Assembly (NCBI RefSeq): GCF_017349075.1
Contig: NZ_JAFMOF010000001.1
Coordinates: 186,001 to 250,000, forward strand
Direction: 5' to 3'
DNA: 64,000 nt
Source: Streptomyces triculaminicus
Lineage (GTDB): Bacteria > Actinomycetota > Actinomycetes > Streptomycetales > Streptomycetaceae
Positions 54,741-64,000 of this stretch are shown piece by piece. The translations under genes and the position numbers were made by a program. The notes under the pieces were generated by a model that saw only the letters and a program-made list of their open reading frames with translations, had not been told where the DNA came from and did not search any database. Positions within the stretch are counted from its first letter, which is position 1, and the number at the start of each line of letters is the position of its first letter.

Positions 54741-55724
54741 ATGCCGACCTGCCCGAACGGCCATCAGTCGGGTGCCGAAGACTGGTGCGAGGTGTGCGGC
54801 CACCGGATGCCGGAGGCCGGCGCGCCCGCGCCTGTCGTGCCTCCGCCGCCGTCCTCCCCGCCGCCCGGCACGGGCGGCTACGGCTTCCCGGCCGCCGGCG
54901 GCGACGTCACCGTCCAGGCGGAGCTGTGCCCCCAGTGCCGTACGCCCCGGGAGGCGCAGGCGCCGTTCTGCGAGGAGTGCCGCTACAACTTCGCGACCCG
55001 GACGGCGAACCCCTACGCCCAGCCGCCCCAGCCCGTCCAGGGCTTCCAGTCGGCGCCGCCGCCCCCGCCGCAGCACGCCCAGCCGCCGCAGAGCTTCGAC
55101 TACCACGGCTCCCGCCCGTCGCGCGTGAACCGCCCGGCCGAGCCGCTGGTCCCGCACGAGCAGCCGCAGGTCTTCGGCGAGGACGACTGGGTGCTGCCCC
55201 CGCCCGTCCCGGGCCAGGCCGCCGCCCCCTCCCCGTACTCCTACGAGCACCAGGGCGAGCGCGGCCCGGCCGAGGGCGCCCCGCGGCCCGTACCGCCGCC
55301 CGGGGTGCCCGCGCAGGGCGGCGTCTGGGTCGCGGTCATCACGCCCGACCGGGAGTACTTCCTGTCGATGATGAACCGCAGCGGCCCGGAGGCGTCGGGG
55401 CTGAACCTGCCCGCCTACTCCCCCGAGCTGCGCTTCCCGCTCGGCGGCCACCAGGTCACCATCGGCCGCCGCCGGCACAGCACGGGCGAGTCCCCGGACA
55501 TCGACCTGTCCCGCCCGCCGGAGGACCCCGGCGTCTCGCACCAGCACGCCATGCTGGTGCAGCAGCCGGACGGCGGCTGGGCGGTCGTCGACCAGGACTC
55601 CACCAACGGCACCACGGTCAACGGTTCCGAGGACCCGATCCAGCCCTATGTGCCCGTTCCGCTCCAGGACGGCGACCGGGTGCACGTGGGGGCGTGGACG
55701 ACGATCACGGTCCGGCGGGGCTGA
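54741..55724 (+). CDS. FHA-domain protein with zinc ribbons
   Basis: A 327-aa phospho-threonine-reading protein. It has N-terminal zinc knuckles (CPNGH, CEVCGHR; CPQCRTP, CEECRYN), a Pro/Gln-rich spacer (about residues 95-190) and a C-terminal FHA domain: HQVTIGRRRHS, PGVSHQHAML, VVDQDSTNGTTVNG, DGDRVHVG. It is last in the operon, 19 bp after the VWA gene. In mycobacteria PknG phosphorylates the FHA protein GarA; this protein is larger than GarA, but is a sensible target or reader for the kinase here. Confidence 0.93.
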   Translation: MPTCPNGHQSGAEDWCEVCGHRMPEAGAPAPVVPPPPSSPPPGTGGYGFPAAGGDVTVQAELCPQCRTPREAQAPFCEECRYNFATRTANPYAQPPQPVQGFQSAPPPPPQHAQPPQSFDYHGSRPSRVNRPAEPLVPHEQPQVFGEDDWVLPPPVPGQAAAPSPYSYEHQGERGPAEGAPRPVPPPGVPAQGGVWVAVITPDREYFLSMMNRSGPEASGLNLPAYSPELRFPLGGHQVTIGRRRHSTGESPDIDLSRPPEDPGVSHQHAMLVQQPDGGWAVVDQDSTNGTTVNGSEDPIQPYVPVPLQDGDRVHVGAWTTITVRRG

Positions 55725-55792
55725 GGGGCCGGGAGCGGCGGGAGAGTCCTAAGCCGCCGGTCCTCCGCCGGGTGGTCTGAGACCATGGAGGG

Positions 55793-56197
55793 GTGAATGA
55801 GATTCCGCGCGGCACGCTTCAGGAGCAGACCTTCTACGAGCAGGTCGGCGGCGAGGAGACCTTCCGGCGCCTGGTCCACCGCTTCTACCAGGGTGTGGCC
55901 GGCGATCCCCTGCTGCGGCCGATGTACCCGGAGGAGGACCTCGGCCCGGCCGAGGAGCGCCTGGTGCTCTTCCTGATGCAGTACTGGGGCGGCCCGCGCA
56001 CCTACAGCGAGAACCGCGGCCACCCCCGGCTGCGGATGCGGCACGCGCCGTTCACGGTGGACCGCGCCGCGCACGACGCCTGGCTGCGGCACATGCGGGA
56101 CGCGGTGGACGAGCTCGGGCTCGCGCCCGAGCTGGAGCGGCAGCTGTGGGGCTATATGACCTACGCCGCCGCCTCCATGGTCAACACCCAGGGCTGA
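55793..56197 (+). CDS. glbO: Truncated haemoglobin, group II (GlbO type)
   Basis: A 134-aa 2-on-2 globin. TFYEQVGGEETFRRLVHRFY begins the fold; the proximal haem His is in LRMRHAPFTVD; the group II Trp region is LERQLWGYM. Such globins bind O2 or detoxify NO and peroxide. GTG 55793 is the start that fits, but the GGAGG lies close (only one or two bases away), so initiation could be weak. Convergent to the next gene. Confidence 0.9.
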   Translation: MNEIPRGTLQEQTFYEQVGGEETFRRLVHRFYQGVAGDPLLRPMYPEEDLGPAEERLVLFLMQYWGGPRTYSENRGHPRLRMRHAPFTVDRAAHDAWLRHMRDAVDELGLAPELERQLWGYMTYAAASMVNTQG

Positions 56198-56210
56198 ACC
56201 GCCCCGGGCG

Positions 56211-56234
56211 TCCGTGACTCCGTGAGTCCGTGAC
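56211..56234. repeat. Triple octamer repeat
   Basis: TCCGTGAC, TCCGTGAG, TCCGTGAC in direct tandem, between the two convergent genes. Confidence 0.8.
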
Positions 56235-56253
56235 CTTTGTGTCGTCCGTGCCG

Positions 56254-57011
56254 TCAGGCGGGGGTGACCGTCAGGTCCCGCAGGCCGCTCGTCCGCACGG
56301 CCACCGAGCCGTAGGGGGTGCGCAGCCGCAGCCAGCCGCGTGCGGCGAAGAGGGCCAGCGGCTCCGGCGCCAGGGCCGTCGCGCCCGCGGCGCGGACGGC
56401 GGCACCGGCCGCGACGCTCGCCACGGCCTGGTGCGACTCCCGCTCCCGCGCCCCCGCAGGACGCAGGAAGCCCAGCGACTGGGCGGCGTGCACGGCACGC
56501 AGAGGCAGCCCGGTGTCGCCCAGGGTGCGCGACCAGATCTCCCGGCCGATGCGCTCGCGCTCGGCACGGGTGCGGTGCTGCTCGGGCAGCGCCTCGTCCC
56601 GGGCCCGGAACTCCGCGACGGCGGCCGCGACCGCGCCCCGTACATCCTGGGCACCGGGGAAGGGCTCGACGCGCCGCCAGCCGCCGCGCGGCGGCAGGAC
56701 GCCGGCCCAGGGCGGGCCGGTGACGGCCTCGGGCACCACGGCCTCCAGGCCGCCGTCGGCAGCCGGGTCGCCGTTGTCGAGCGCGTCCGCGAGCTGTCCG
56801 GCCGAGACGGTCACGTCCAGGGTGACGTCGGTGGCCAGGCGGGCCGTGCGGATCGCGAGGACCTCGAAGGACGGCGGGCGGCCGAAGACGCCGAGCACGC
56901 CGCCGCCGGCCTGCAGCCGGACGGCGGCGGCCCGGTCGTAGTGGATCAGCCGGGCCAGGAAGGCGGCCAGGTCGGCCGCCTCCCCGGCGTCGGCGAAGCA
57001 CAGCCGGTGCA

Positions 57012-57012
<1 letters not shown>
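56254..57012 (-). CDS. Hypothetical protein coupled to ettA
   Basis: A 252-aa soluble protein without a domain I know. The start MHRLCFADAGEAADLAAFLA overlaps the ettA stop as TGATG, showing translational coupling. It has an acidic/aliphatic beta-rich N-half (FEVLAIRTARLATDVTLDVTV) and a helical middle (VAAAVAEFRARDEALP). It ends with strands GWLRLRTPYGSVAVRTSGL. Such a protein follows ettA in related actinomycetes as far as I recall, but with no known role. Confidence 0.75.
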
Positions 57013-58676
<1,664 letters not shown>

Positions 58677-58791
58677 GAGAAACCGTCCGGCATTCGAGAA
58701 GGGCCAATGTGCGGCTCCGCCGCAGTGAGGGCAGATACACCCCATCTTGCCGTACGGGAAGCCCTTGGCGGAAACGCGTTGCGGGCGACGT

Positions 58792-58825
58792 GCCGGTGAC
58801 CGTGGGATCTCCCCCGGTCACCGGC
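58792..58825 (-). terminator. Stem-loop after thioester-protein gene
   Basis: 10-bp perfect arms (58792-58801, 58816-58825) with a 14-nt loop, past the stop of the minus-strand gene at 58853. Confidence 0.6.
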
Positions 58826-58852
58826 CGTGCGGCCGCGTCGGCGCGCCGGGCG

Positions 58853-60289
58853 CTACTCGCCCCCGACCGTCTTCTTGCGGCGCAGGAGGAAGACCGCGCC
58901 GCCGCCGACCACGACGAGAGCGATGGCCACGCCCGCTATGACGGGCGTGGCGCTGCTGCTGCCCGTGGTGGCGAGGTCACCGCCGGTGGCCGAGCCGGAG
59001 GTGCCGGTGGTGGTGCCGCTGGTGGTCTTGCCCGACGCCGGAGTGGGGGTGGCGGAGGGCGTGGCGGTGCCGCCGGTCGAGCCGCCGGTGCTGCCGGTCT
59101 CGGCAGTCTTGCAGTCCAGGATTCCGGAGAACGTTCTGGAGAGGCCGTTCGGCCCGGTGATCGTGAACTTGTACGCCTGGTCCTCGCCGACCTTCACCAG
59201 GACGGTCTCGGAGCCGCCGGGTCGCACGGTGTGCTTCCGGTCCTCCAGCTCGAAGGTGAAGGGCTGGTCGCCCTTGTTGTCGGCGGTGATCTCCACACCG
59301 CCCTTCTCGCAGTTCTTCTTGGCGCTGAGGGCGGGTATCGCCCCCTTGGTGGCCCAGTTCGCGGTGGCGGCGGCGGAGACGGTGCTCTCGCTGGAGCCGG
59401 CCAGGATCATCGTCTGGGTCTTGGTGTGGTTGCCGATGAAGGCGCGGCCGACCGGGACCTTGGTGGCGGCCGTGGCCTTCAGGGTGACGGACCCGTCGGG
59501 GGCGCCGGCCGGGACGTCGAAGTAGAGCTCGCCGCCGTTGCCCGTCGAGGTGACCGGCTTGCCGGCCTTGTCGACGACCTTCACGCCCTGGCCCGCGGCG
59601 TCACCGGAGGGGGCGACAGTGACGCTGCTCGCGTTGGTGTGGACGGTGACGGGACCGATCTTCTGGCCGGACCGGCCCGAGACGGCGGGCGGGGTGAGCG
59701 TCAGGGAGGCCTTGGGCTCCTCGACGTTCTCGGCGCTCTTGTAGAGGTAGTCGGCGAGCTTCTCCGCCGCCGGGTTCTTCGCCTCGACGTCGACGTTGTC
59801 GGAGTAGCGCCAGATGGCGACCTGGGTACCGGCGGCCGCGGTGTTCGCGTCGAGCGTGCCGGCGCCGGAGGTCGTAGCGAGCGCGGCGAGGTCGTTGACC
59901 TGCGGGTAGGAGTGCTGGAGGATCCAGCGGATCTTGCCCGCGTTCTTGTTGGCGTGCAGGGAGGACTCGTTCCAGCCGGTCTCCTTGTACTTCGCGCCGT
60001 CGACCGTGTTGGTGAGGATGTCGATGCAGTACGTCTGGAGCGCGCCCCCGCCCTCGACCTTCATCTCGAACAGGCCGGCCATGACGTTGCCCGTCTTGCG
60101 CCGGTCGTGGACGACGGCCCCGCCGCCGGCCGTGATGCGGCCGAGGGTGGCGATCACGCCGCCCTGGTTCTGCGGCGCCTCGTCGGCCGACGCGCCGCCC
60201 GCCGTGGCGACGGTGCCGCCCGCCGCCAGACCCGTCGTCAGAATCACCGCGGCAAGGCGGGTCACGCCCCGCCTCTTTACAGAGTTCAT
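58853..60289 (-). CDS. Thioester-domain surface protein with sortase signal
   Basis: A 478-aa cell-wall protein. Sec signal peptide (VTRLAAVILTTGLAAGGTVA, cleavage near GASA). A thioester (TQXA) domain has Cys88 in TYCIDI and Gln156 in GTQVAIWRYSD, which form an internal Cys-Gln bond able to bind host or surface amines covalently. An Ig-like region and a Thr/Gly/Ser stalk follow. The C-terminus is LATTG (about 439-443), a hydrophobic helix and RRKK, as for sortase E substrates. Anchored to peptidoglycan. Start ATG 60289. No sortase gene in the window. Confidence 0.92.
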   Translation of the reverse strand: MNSVKRRGVTRLAAVILTTGLAAGGTVATAGGASADEAPQNQGGVIATLGRITAGGGAVVHDRRKTGNVMAGLFEMKVEGGGALQTYCIDILTNTVDGAKYKETGWNESSLHANKNAGKIRWILQHSYPQVNDLAALATTSGAGTLDANTAAAGTQVAIWRYSDNVDVEAKNPAAEKLADYLYKSAENVEEPKASLTLTPPAVSGRSGQKIGPVTVHTNASSVTVAPSGDAAGQGVKVVDKAGKPVTSTGNGGELYFDVPAGAPDGSVTLKATAATKVPVGRAFIGNHTKTQTMILAGSSESTVSAAATANWATKGAIPALSAKKNCEKGGVEITADNKGDQPFTFELEDRKHTVRPGGSETVLVKVGEDQAYKFTITGPNGLSRTFSGILDCKTAETGSTGGSTGGTATPSATPTPASGKTTSGTTTGTSGSATGGDLATTGSSSATPVIAGVAIALVVVGGGAVFLLRRKKTVGGE

Positions 60290-60524
60290 GGATTTCCTTT
60301 CGGGTGGGCGCCTCGCGCGAAGGCCGGTGCGGACCTTCGGGGGCGCGCCCCACCGGGCAACTCAAAACTCAGAAGCCCCCGTTGCTATGGAGAAGGATCT
60401 TAGGGAGCGCTCAGAACCCGCCCCCCGCACATGCCTTCGCATCACCGATCCGAATCGGAATCGTTATCGCATAGGCGTACCGGACCCGGAATTATCGACA
60501 AATCACCGGGACAAAGCGCTCATT
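60290..60524. other. Upstream region of the surface-protein gene
   Basis: 235 bp without a gene, between the start of the surface-protein gene and the ssb stop. It includes CCGAT-CCGA-ATCGG (near 60450), a possible operator on the surface-gene side. The distal part is A/T-richer. Confidence 0.4.
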
Positions 60525-61019
60525 TCACAGGGGCGTCGTCAACGCCGGGCCGGGCATCACCGCAGTCCCGGCCGGGTCGCGGGCCCCCGTCGGCGCCACC
60601 GGGAGCGCCCCCGGCCCCGCGCCCGCCAACCGCACCGGCTCGACCGGGAGCGGCCGCGCCGGTGACACTCTGCGGAATGCCGACGTACCGCGAGTGAGAT
60701 CGTGGCCGATCGACGCGGCGTCAATGTCGGCCGAAAGCCAGCGCTTTCCCTCGCGCTCCTGCTCCTGAATTCGCAACTTTCCCTGGACGATGACCGGTTC
60801 CCCCACGGACACCGAACCCACCACATTCGCCGCCAGCGTGCGCCACGCCCACACCGTGTAGAAGCTGGTGTACGCGTCCTCCCATTCCTCCCGCTCCCGG
60901 TCCCAGCGGCGCACGGTCGCCGCGAGGCGGAAGCGCGAGACGGCCGAGCCGTTCGCCGCCTCCCTGAAGTCGGGCTGCGTGGCCACGTTGCCCACGACCG
61001 TCACCACTGTCTCGTTCAT
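60525..61019 (-). CDS. Single-stranded DNA-binding protein (second, SsbB-like)
   Basis: A 164-aa OB-fold SSB: NETVVTVVGNVATQPDFR at the start, RFRLAATVRRWDR, FYTVWAWRTLAANVV and GEPVIVQGKLRIQEQERE in the fold. The tail is Pro/Ala/Gly-rich and ends GPALTTPL, with no acidic DDDIPF tip. That fits a paralogue of the SsbB type rather than the main replication SSB, which has the acidic tip. ATG 61019. It is not near rpsF/rpsR where the main ssb normally sits. Confidence 0.88.
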   Translation of the reverse strand: MNETVVTVVGNVATQPDFREAANGSAVSRFRLAATVRRWDREREEWEDAYTSFYTVWAWRTLAANVVGSVSVGEPVIVQGKLRIQEQEREGKRWLSADIDAASIGHDLTRGTSAFRRVSPARPLPVEPVRLAGAGPGALPVAPTGARDPAGTAVMPGPALTTPL

Positions 61020-61169
61020 CCGGAACGCCTCCCCCGTCGTCGTCTCGGATCTCATGGTGCCCGCGACGTCCAGATCCCGCCGGGGGCTGTGGACGACGTA
61101 CCGGTTGTGGACAACCGCCTCCCCCACGCGAACACCGCCCGTACCGCCAGAACTCCTACGCCTCTCTCG

Positions 61170-62952
61170 TTACGCCTCTCCGGCCGCGATCACGAACTGC
61201 GCCCGCACCTCGCGGTACCGCAGCAGCTCGGCCGCCACCGGCTCCAGCACCCGGGCCCGCCCGCACCCCGCCGCCGCGCCCCGCAGCCGGTGCTCCGTCT
61301 CCAGCCCGTAGCCCCGCGCGGGCCCCCGCGCCGCGATCCGGCCGCACCACGCCAGGACGGGGCCGCCCAGGCTGCCGCCGGCCAGCAGCTCCGCCGGCAG
61401 CCACCACGGCCCGCCGAAGTCCCCGGTGAACATGCCCACCAGCCACGCCGCCCCCAGCAGTTGCATCGCCAGCAGCACCCCTGCCCCGCCGCGATCGCCG
61501 CCCACCAGCGGGGCCGTACCGCCCGCGCCGTACCGCCGACGCACGTCGCCGCCGTCTCCGCGGCCACCGCCGCCACCTCGTCCAGCGCCTCCGCCAGCCC
61601 TCCGCGCCCCGCGCCGCCGCCTCGCGCACCGCCTGTGCCCAGGGGCCGGGCAGCCCGGCCGAGGCCTCGTACGCCAGCGCCCGTACGGCCCGTTCCACCA
61701 GCGGCCGGGAGGCCGTGCGGCGCTGCGGCGCCGCGTAGCCGACGGGCTCGGTGTCGTCGGCGGTGTGGTGCCGGGCGCGCGCGCCCAGGAACAGCCGGTC
61801 GTGCCAGCCGCGCACCCGCTTGAAGGCCGTGCCGCACGCCCGCTCGGCGTCCCGCCGCCAGGCCCGCTCCGCCGACAGCCCGGCGGCCTGGGCCCCCACG
61901 GCCTCCGCCAGCCGGTCCTCGAACTCCTGTCGCGCCCGTTCCGTCAGCCCCGGCCGCCCGTCGGCCACATAGGCCCTGCGCAGCCGCGCCGACACCCCGT
62001 CCACGTCGGCCGTCAGCCGCAGCTCCGCCGCGCTCCGCCGGCTGGTGAACGCGCCCAGGGCCTCGCGCAGTTCACCGACCCCCTCGCCCGTCAGGGCGGA
62101 CAGGGCCAGCACCGCCGCCCCCGGCTCGCCGTGCTCGCCCAGCGCCAGCCCGTCCTCGTCGAGCAGCCGCCGCAGGTCGTCCAGGACCTGGTCCGCCGCG
62201 TCCGTGGACAGCCGGTCCACCTGGTTGAGGACGACGAACGTCACCTCCGCGTAGCCGGCCAGGGGCCGCAGATAGCGCTCGTGCAGCACCGCGTCCGCGT
62301 ACTTCTCCGGGTCCACCACCCAGATCACCGCGTCCACCAGCCCCAGCAGCCGGTCCACCTGTTCACGGTGGCCCACCGCCGCCGAGTCGTGGTCGGGCAG
62401 GTCGAGCAGGACCAGGCCGCTCAGCGCCGGGTCGTACGGCCGGACCGGCTGGCGGCGGGCCCGGGCGGGGATGCCGAGGCGGTCGAGCAGTCCGTCGGCG
62501 CGGTCGGTCCAGGCGCAGGAGAAGGGCGTAGCCGTCGTCGGCCTGCGCACCCCCGCCTCCGAGAGCTGGGCCCGCGCGAGGGCGTTGAAGAGGGAGGACT
62601 TGCCGCTGCCGGTGGACCCGGCGAGGGCCACCACCGTGAGGTCGAGTGAGTGCCGGTGGCGGGCCGCGGCCTCCTCCAGCACCCGGCCCGCCTCAGCGAG
62701 CGTGCGCCGGTCCAGTCGGGCCCTCGAAAGCCCCACCAGCTCGCGCAGCGCGTCGAGCCGGGGCCTGAGGGCCTGGCCGGCGGGGGAGGTCGTCACCCGG
62801 GGGCCCGCGGGCACCAGGGGGCGAGCGGCGACCGGGACCGGCCGCTCGGGTTCGGCTCCCGGGCGGGAGCCGCCGTCCGGCCGGCCGCGGCGTGCGATCA
62901 AACCGTCGTTCCAGAAGCGGCCCACCTCGTCTGCTGACGGCACGGCGGTCAT
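61170..62952 (-). CDS. Dynamin/YfjP-like GTPase, frame broken twice
   Basis: A GTPase with P-loop [18 protein letters not shown] (about residues 108-125), LLDLPDHDS for G3 and LNQVDRLS for G4. From ATG 62952 the frame runs to about residue 450. It then shifts near 61600 ([14 protein letters not shown] continues in the next frame) and again near 61556, after which the membrane helix region [16 protein letters not shown] and the end [13 protein letters not shown] are read to 61170. Each shift equals one missing G in a short run. Sequencing error or a real lesion. Start ATGA overlaps the previous gene's stop, so the two GTPases are coupled. Confidence 0.82.
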
Positions 62953-64000
62953 CTCTCCTTCTGCAGTAGGGACAGCACCGCGATGAGTTCGACCTGATGC
63001 TCAGGGGTCAGGTCGAGGGCCTCGAGGGGGGCCGTCCTGCGGTCCCGCTCGCCTTCGAGGACCCGTTCGAGACAGTCGGACAGCAGGTCGCCGCCCCGGT
63101 CGCGCAGCCGCAGCGCGGCGCCGGCCCCGAGCGTCCTGGCCAGGGAGTCCCCCGCCGCACTCGCCCGGCCGCCGCCCAGCAGCGCCGCCGCCAGCAACGC
63201 GGCGGTCTTCTCCGCCTCGTTGCCGCGGTCGCGCTCCGCCGCCCGCACCTCCTCCTGGGCGATCTCCTCCAGGCAGCGCCGCCACCGGCGCACGGCCACG
63301 CCGACGCGCCCGCTCGCACCGTCCGGGTCGCGGGGCGCGAGCGCCGCCTCGGCCGCCGGGTCGCCGCCGCAGGCCGCCGCGATCTCCTCGTCGGCGGCGT
63401 CGGCGGCACAGGTCAGCAGGGCGATGACGGAGCCGGTGAGCGCGTTCAGCAGTTCGTCGGGGGTGCTGTCGTGGGGATGCCCGCGCCAGTGCGTCAGCGC
63501 GTCGCCGGCGAGCGCCTCCCCCGCCGCGATCTCACGCCGGACGCGCTCGACCGCGCGCCCGTACGCCTCCTCCACGCTCTGCAGCATCCGGACGGCCGCC
63601 GCGTGCTGCACCGCCGAGGCCCCGGCGAGGCCCGGCAGCCGCGAGCCCAGCGAGGAGAGCACGCCCCGGGCGGTACGGGCGGTCGCCACCGTCCGCGCGG
63701 CGGGGTCCTCGGCCCGCTGGGCGAGCCAGGCGCGCAGTCCCGCCACGGCGGTGGCGGGCAACAGCCCGCTGCCGTCGGCCGACTCGGGCAGTTCGGGGAT
63801 GGTGAAGCGGGGCACGTCGCCCAGCCCGGCCTGCTCCAGCATGGCGTCGTACTGCCGGGAGACCTCGACGGCCACCTGATGCGGCACCCGGTCCAGCACG
63901 GTGACGAGCGTGACGTCGTACTCCTTGGCCGTACGCAGCAGATGCCAGGGCACCGCGTCGGCGTACCGGGTCGCGGTGGTGACAAGCACCCAGATGTCGG
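62949..64000 (-). CDS. Dynamin-like GTPase, partial (5' end outside)
   Basis: Continues past the window edge, so its N-terminus and P-loop are not visible. The 350 visible residues start within a G-domain ([18 protein letters not shown]; a G4-like segment [12 protein letters not shown]) followed by a long helical stalk ([20 protein letters not shown]) and end [12 protein letters not shown]. It overlaps the partner GTPase by ATGA. Paired, divergent GTPases of this type are common in Streptomyces and likely act on membranes together. Confidence 0.8.
   Translation of the reverse strand, partial: DIWVLVTTATRYADAVPWHLLRTAKEYDVTLVTVLDRVPHQVAVEVSRQYDAMLEQAGLGDVPRFTIPELPESADGSGLLPATAVAGLRAWLAQRAEDPAARTVATARTARGVLSSLGSRLPGLAGASAVQHAAAVRMLQSVEEAYGRAVERVRREIAAGEALAGDALTHWRGHPHDSTPDELLNALTGSVIALLTCAADAADEEIAAACGGDPAAEAALAPRDPDGASGRVGVAVRRWRRCLEEIAQEEVRAAERDRGNEAEKTAALLAAALLGGGRASAAGDSLARTLGAGAALRLRDRGGDLLSDCLERVLEGERDRRTAPLEALDLTPEHQVELIAVLSLLQKER

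Noticed and set aside
49757..54742. Minus-strand open frame of about 1,660 codons across the kinase operon
   Set aside because: Antisense of the PknG, PP2C and VWA genes; low-complexity translation and no start signal.
61106..61114. DnaA-box-like TGTGGACAA upstream of the ssb paralogue
   Set aside because: A single copy, no cluster, no dnaA/dnaN or A/T-rich unwinding region; not an origin.

Overview
The window is chromosomal DNA of a high-GC actinomycete, almost certainly a Streptomyces. It has very high GC with strong third-position bias. Marker genes include a two-domain geosmin synthase, a MelC1/MelC2 tyrosinase pair, a sortase-type thioester-domain surface protein, an acyl-ACP desaturase, and the GlnX/GlnH/PknG signalling genes typical of Actinobacteria. 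Most of the sequence is ordinary core or near-core genome. One stretch (about 7.2-12.4 kb) is clearly inserted DNA.

Region by region. 0-7 kb: LysR regulator, geosmin synthase, a beta-lactamase-fold serine hydrolase that overlaps it tail to tail, a TerD protein, a UdgX-type uracil-DNA glycosylase and an F420-type (LLM) oxidoreductase. 6.8-12.4 kb: a ridA gene cut in two by a 5,151-bp Tn3-family transposon with 46-bp terminal inverted repeats. The transposon holds an intact resolvase, a large low-GC pectin-lyase-fold protein, a wrecked CDF metal transporter and an internally deleted transposase. The first ten codons of ridA lie beyond the right end and the rest beyond the left end. 12.5-20.5 kb: acyl-CoA-synthetase-like enzyme, polymerase-I-like protein, two VOC proteins, an EamA transporter with broken frame, and a GH15 glucoamylase/trehalase-like enzyme. 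20.5-25.7 kb: a palindromic MITE, then a compact accessory group: an SDR with a degenerate active site, a LysR regulator, a 114-aa acidic protein of unknown family, a strong hairpin, a tandem RmlC-like cupin protein and an MFS exporter. This is the best candidate here for an undescribed small-molecule system. 25.8-31.7 kb: TPR protein, asd, pepN, and an acyl-ACP desaturase with a double palindromic operator. 31.7-37.9 kb: malQ, a secreted GH84-like enzyme, and an HNH nuclease. 38-43.6 kb: MscS channel, FBP-domain protein, then a ROK regulator, GH4 glycosidase and BadF-type kinase operon. 43.6-45.4 kb: melC1-melC2. 45.6-55.7 kb: a seven-gene signalling operon (GlnX-like sensor, GlnH-like binding protein, coiled-coil protein, PknG-like kinase, PP2C phosphatase, VWA protein, FHA protein). 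55.8-64 kb: truncated haemoglobin, a hypothetical protein coupled to the ABC-F protein EttA, the thioester surface protein, an SSB, and a pair of coupled dynamin-like GTPases, the second running off the window.

How genes work together. The ROK/GH4/kinase trio looks like a self-regulated glycoside-use operon. The 45.6-55.7 kb operon joins extracellular amino-acid sensing to a Ser/Thr kinase, its likely counter-acting phosphatase and a phospho-threonine reader. Many convergent gene pairs are closed by strong stem-loops. Two genes (the EamA transporter and the first GTPase) each show two single-base losses in G/C runs, so homopolymer sequencing error must be considered there. The ridA disruption is different in kind and is supported by repeats, a near-perfect 5-bp target duplication and the preserved reading frame on the two sides. 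No tRNA, rRNA or CRISPR array was seen.
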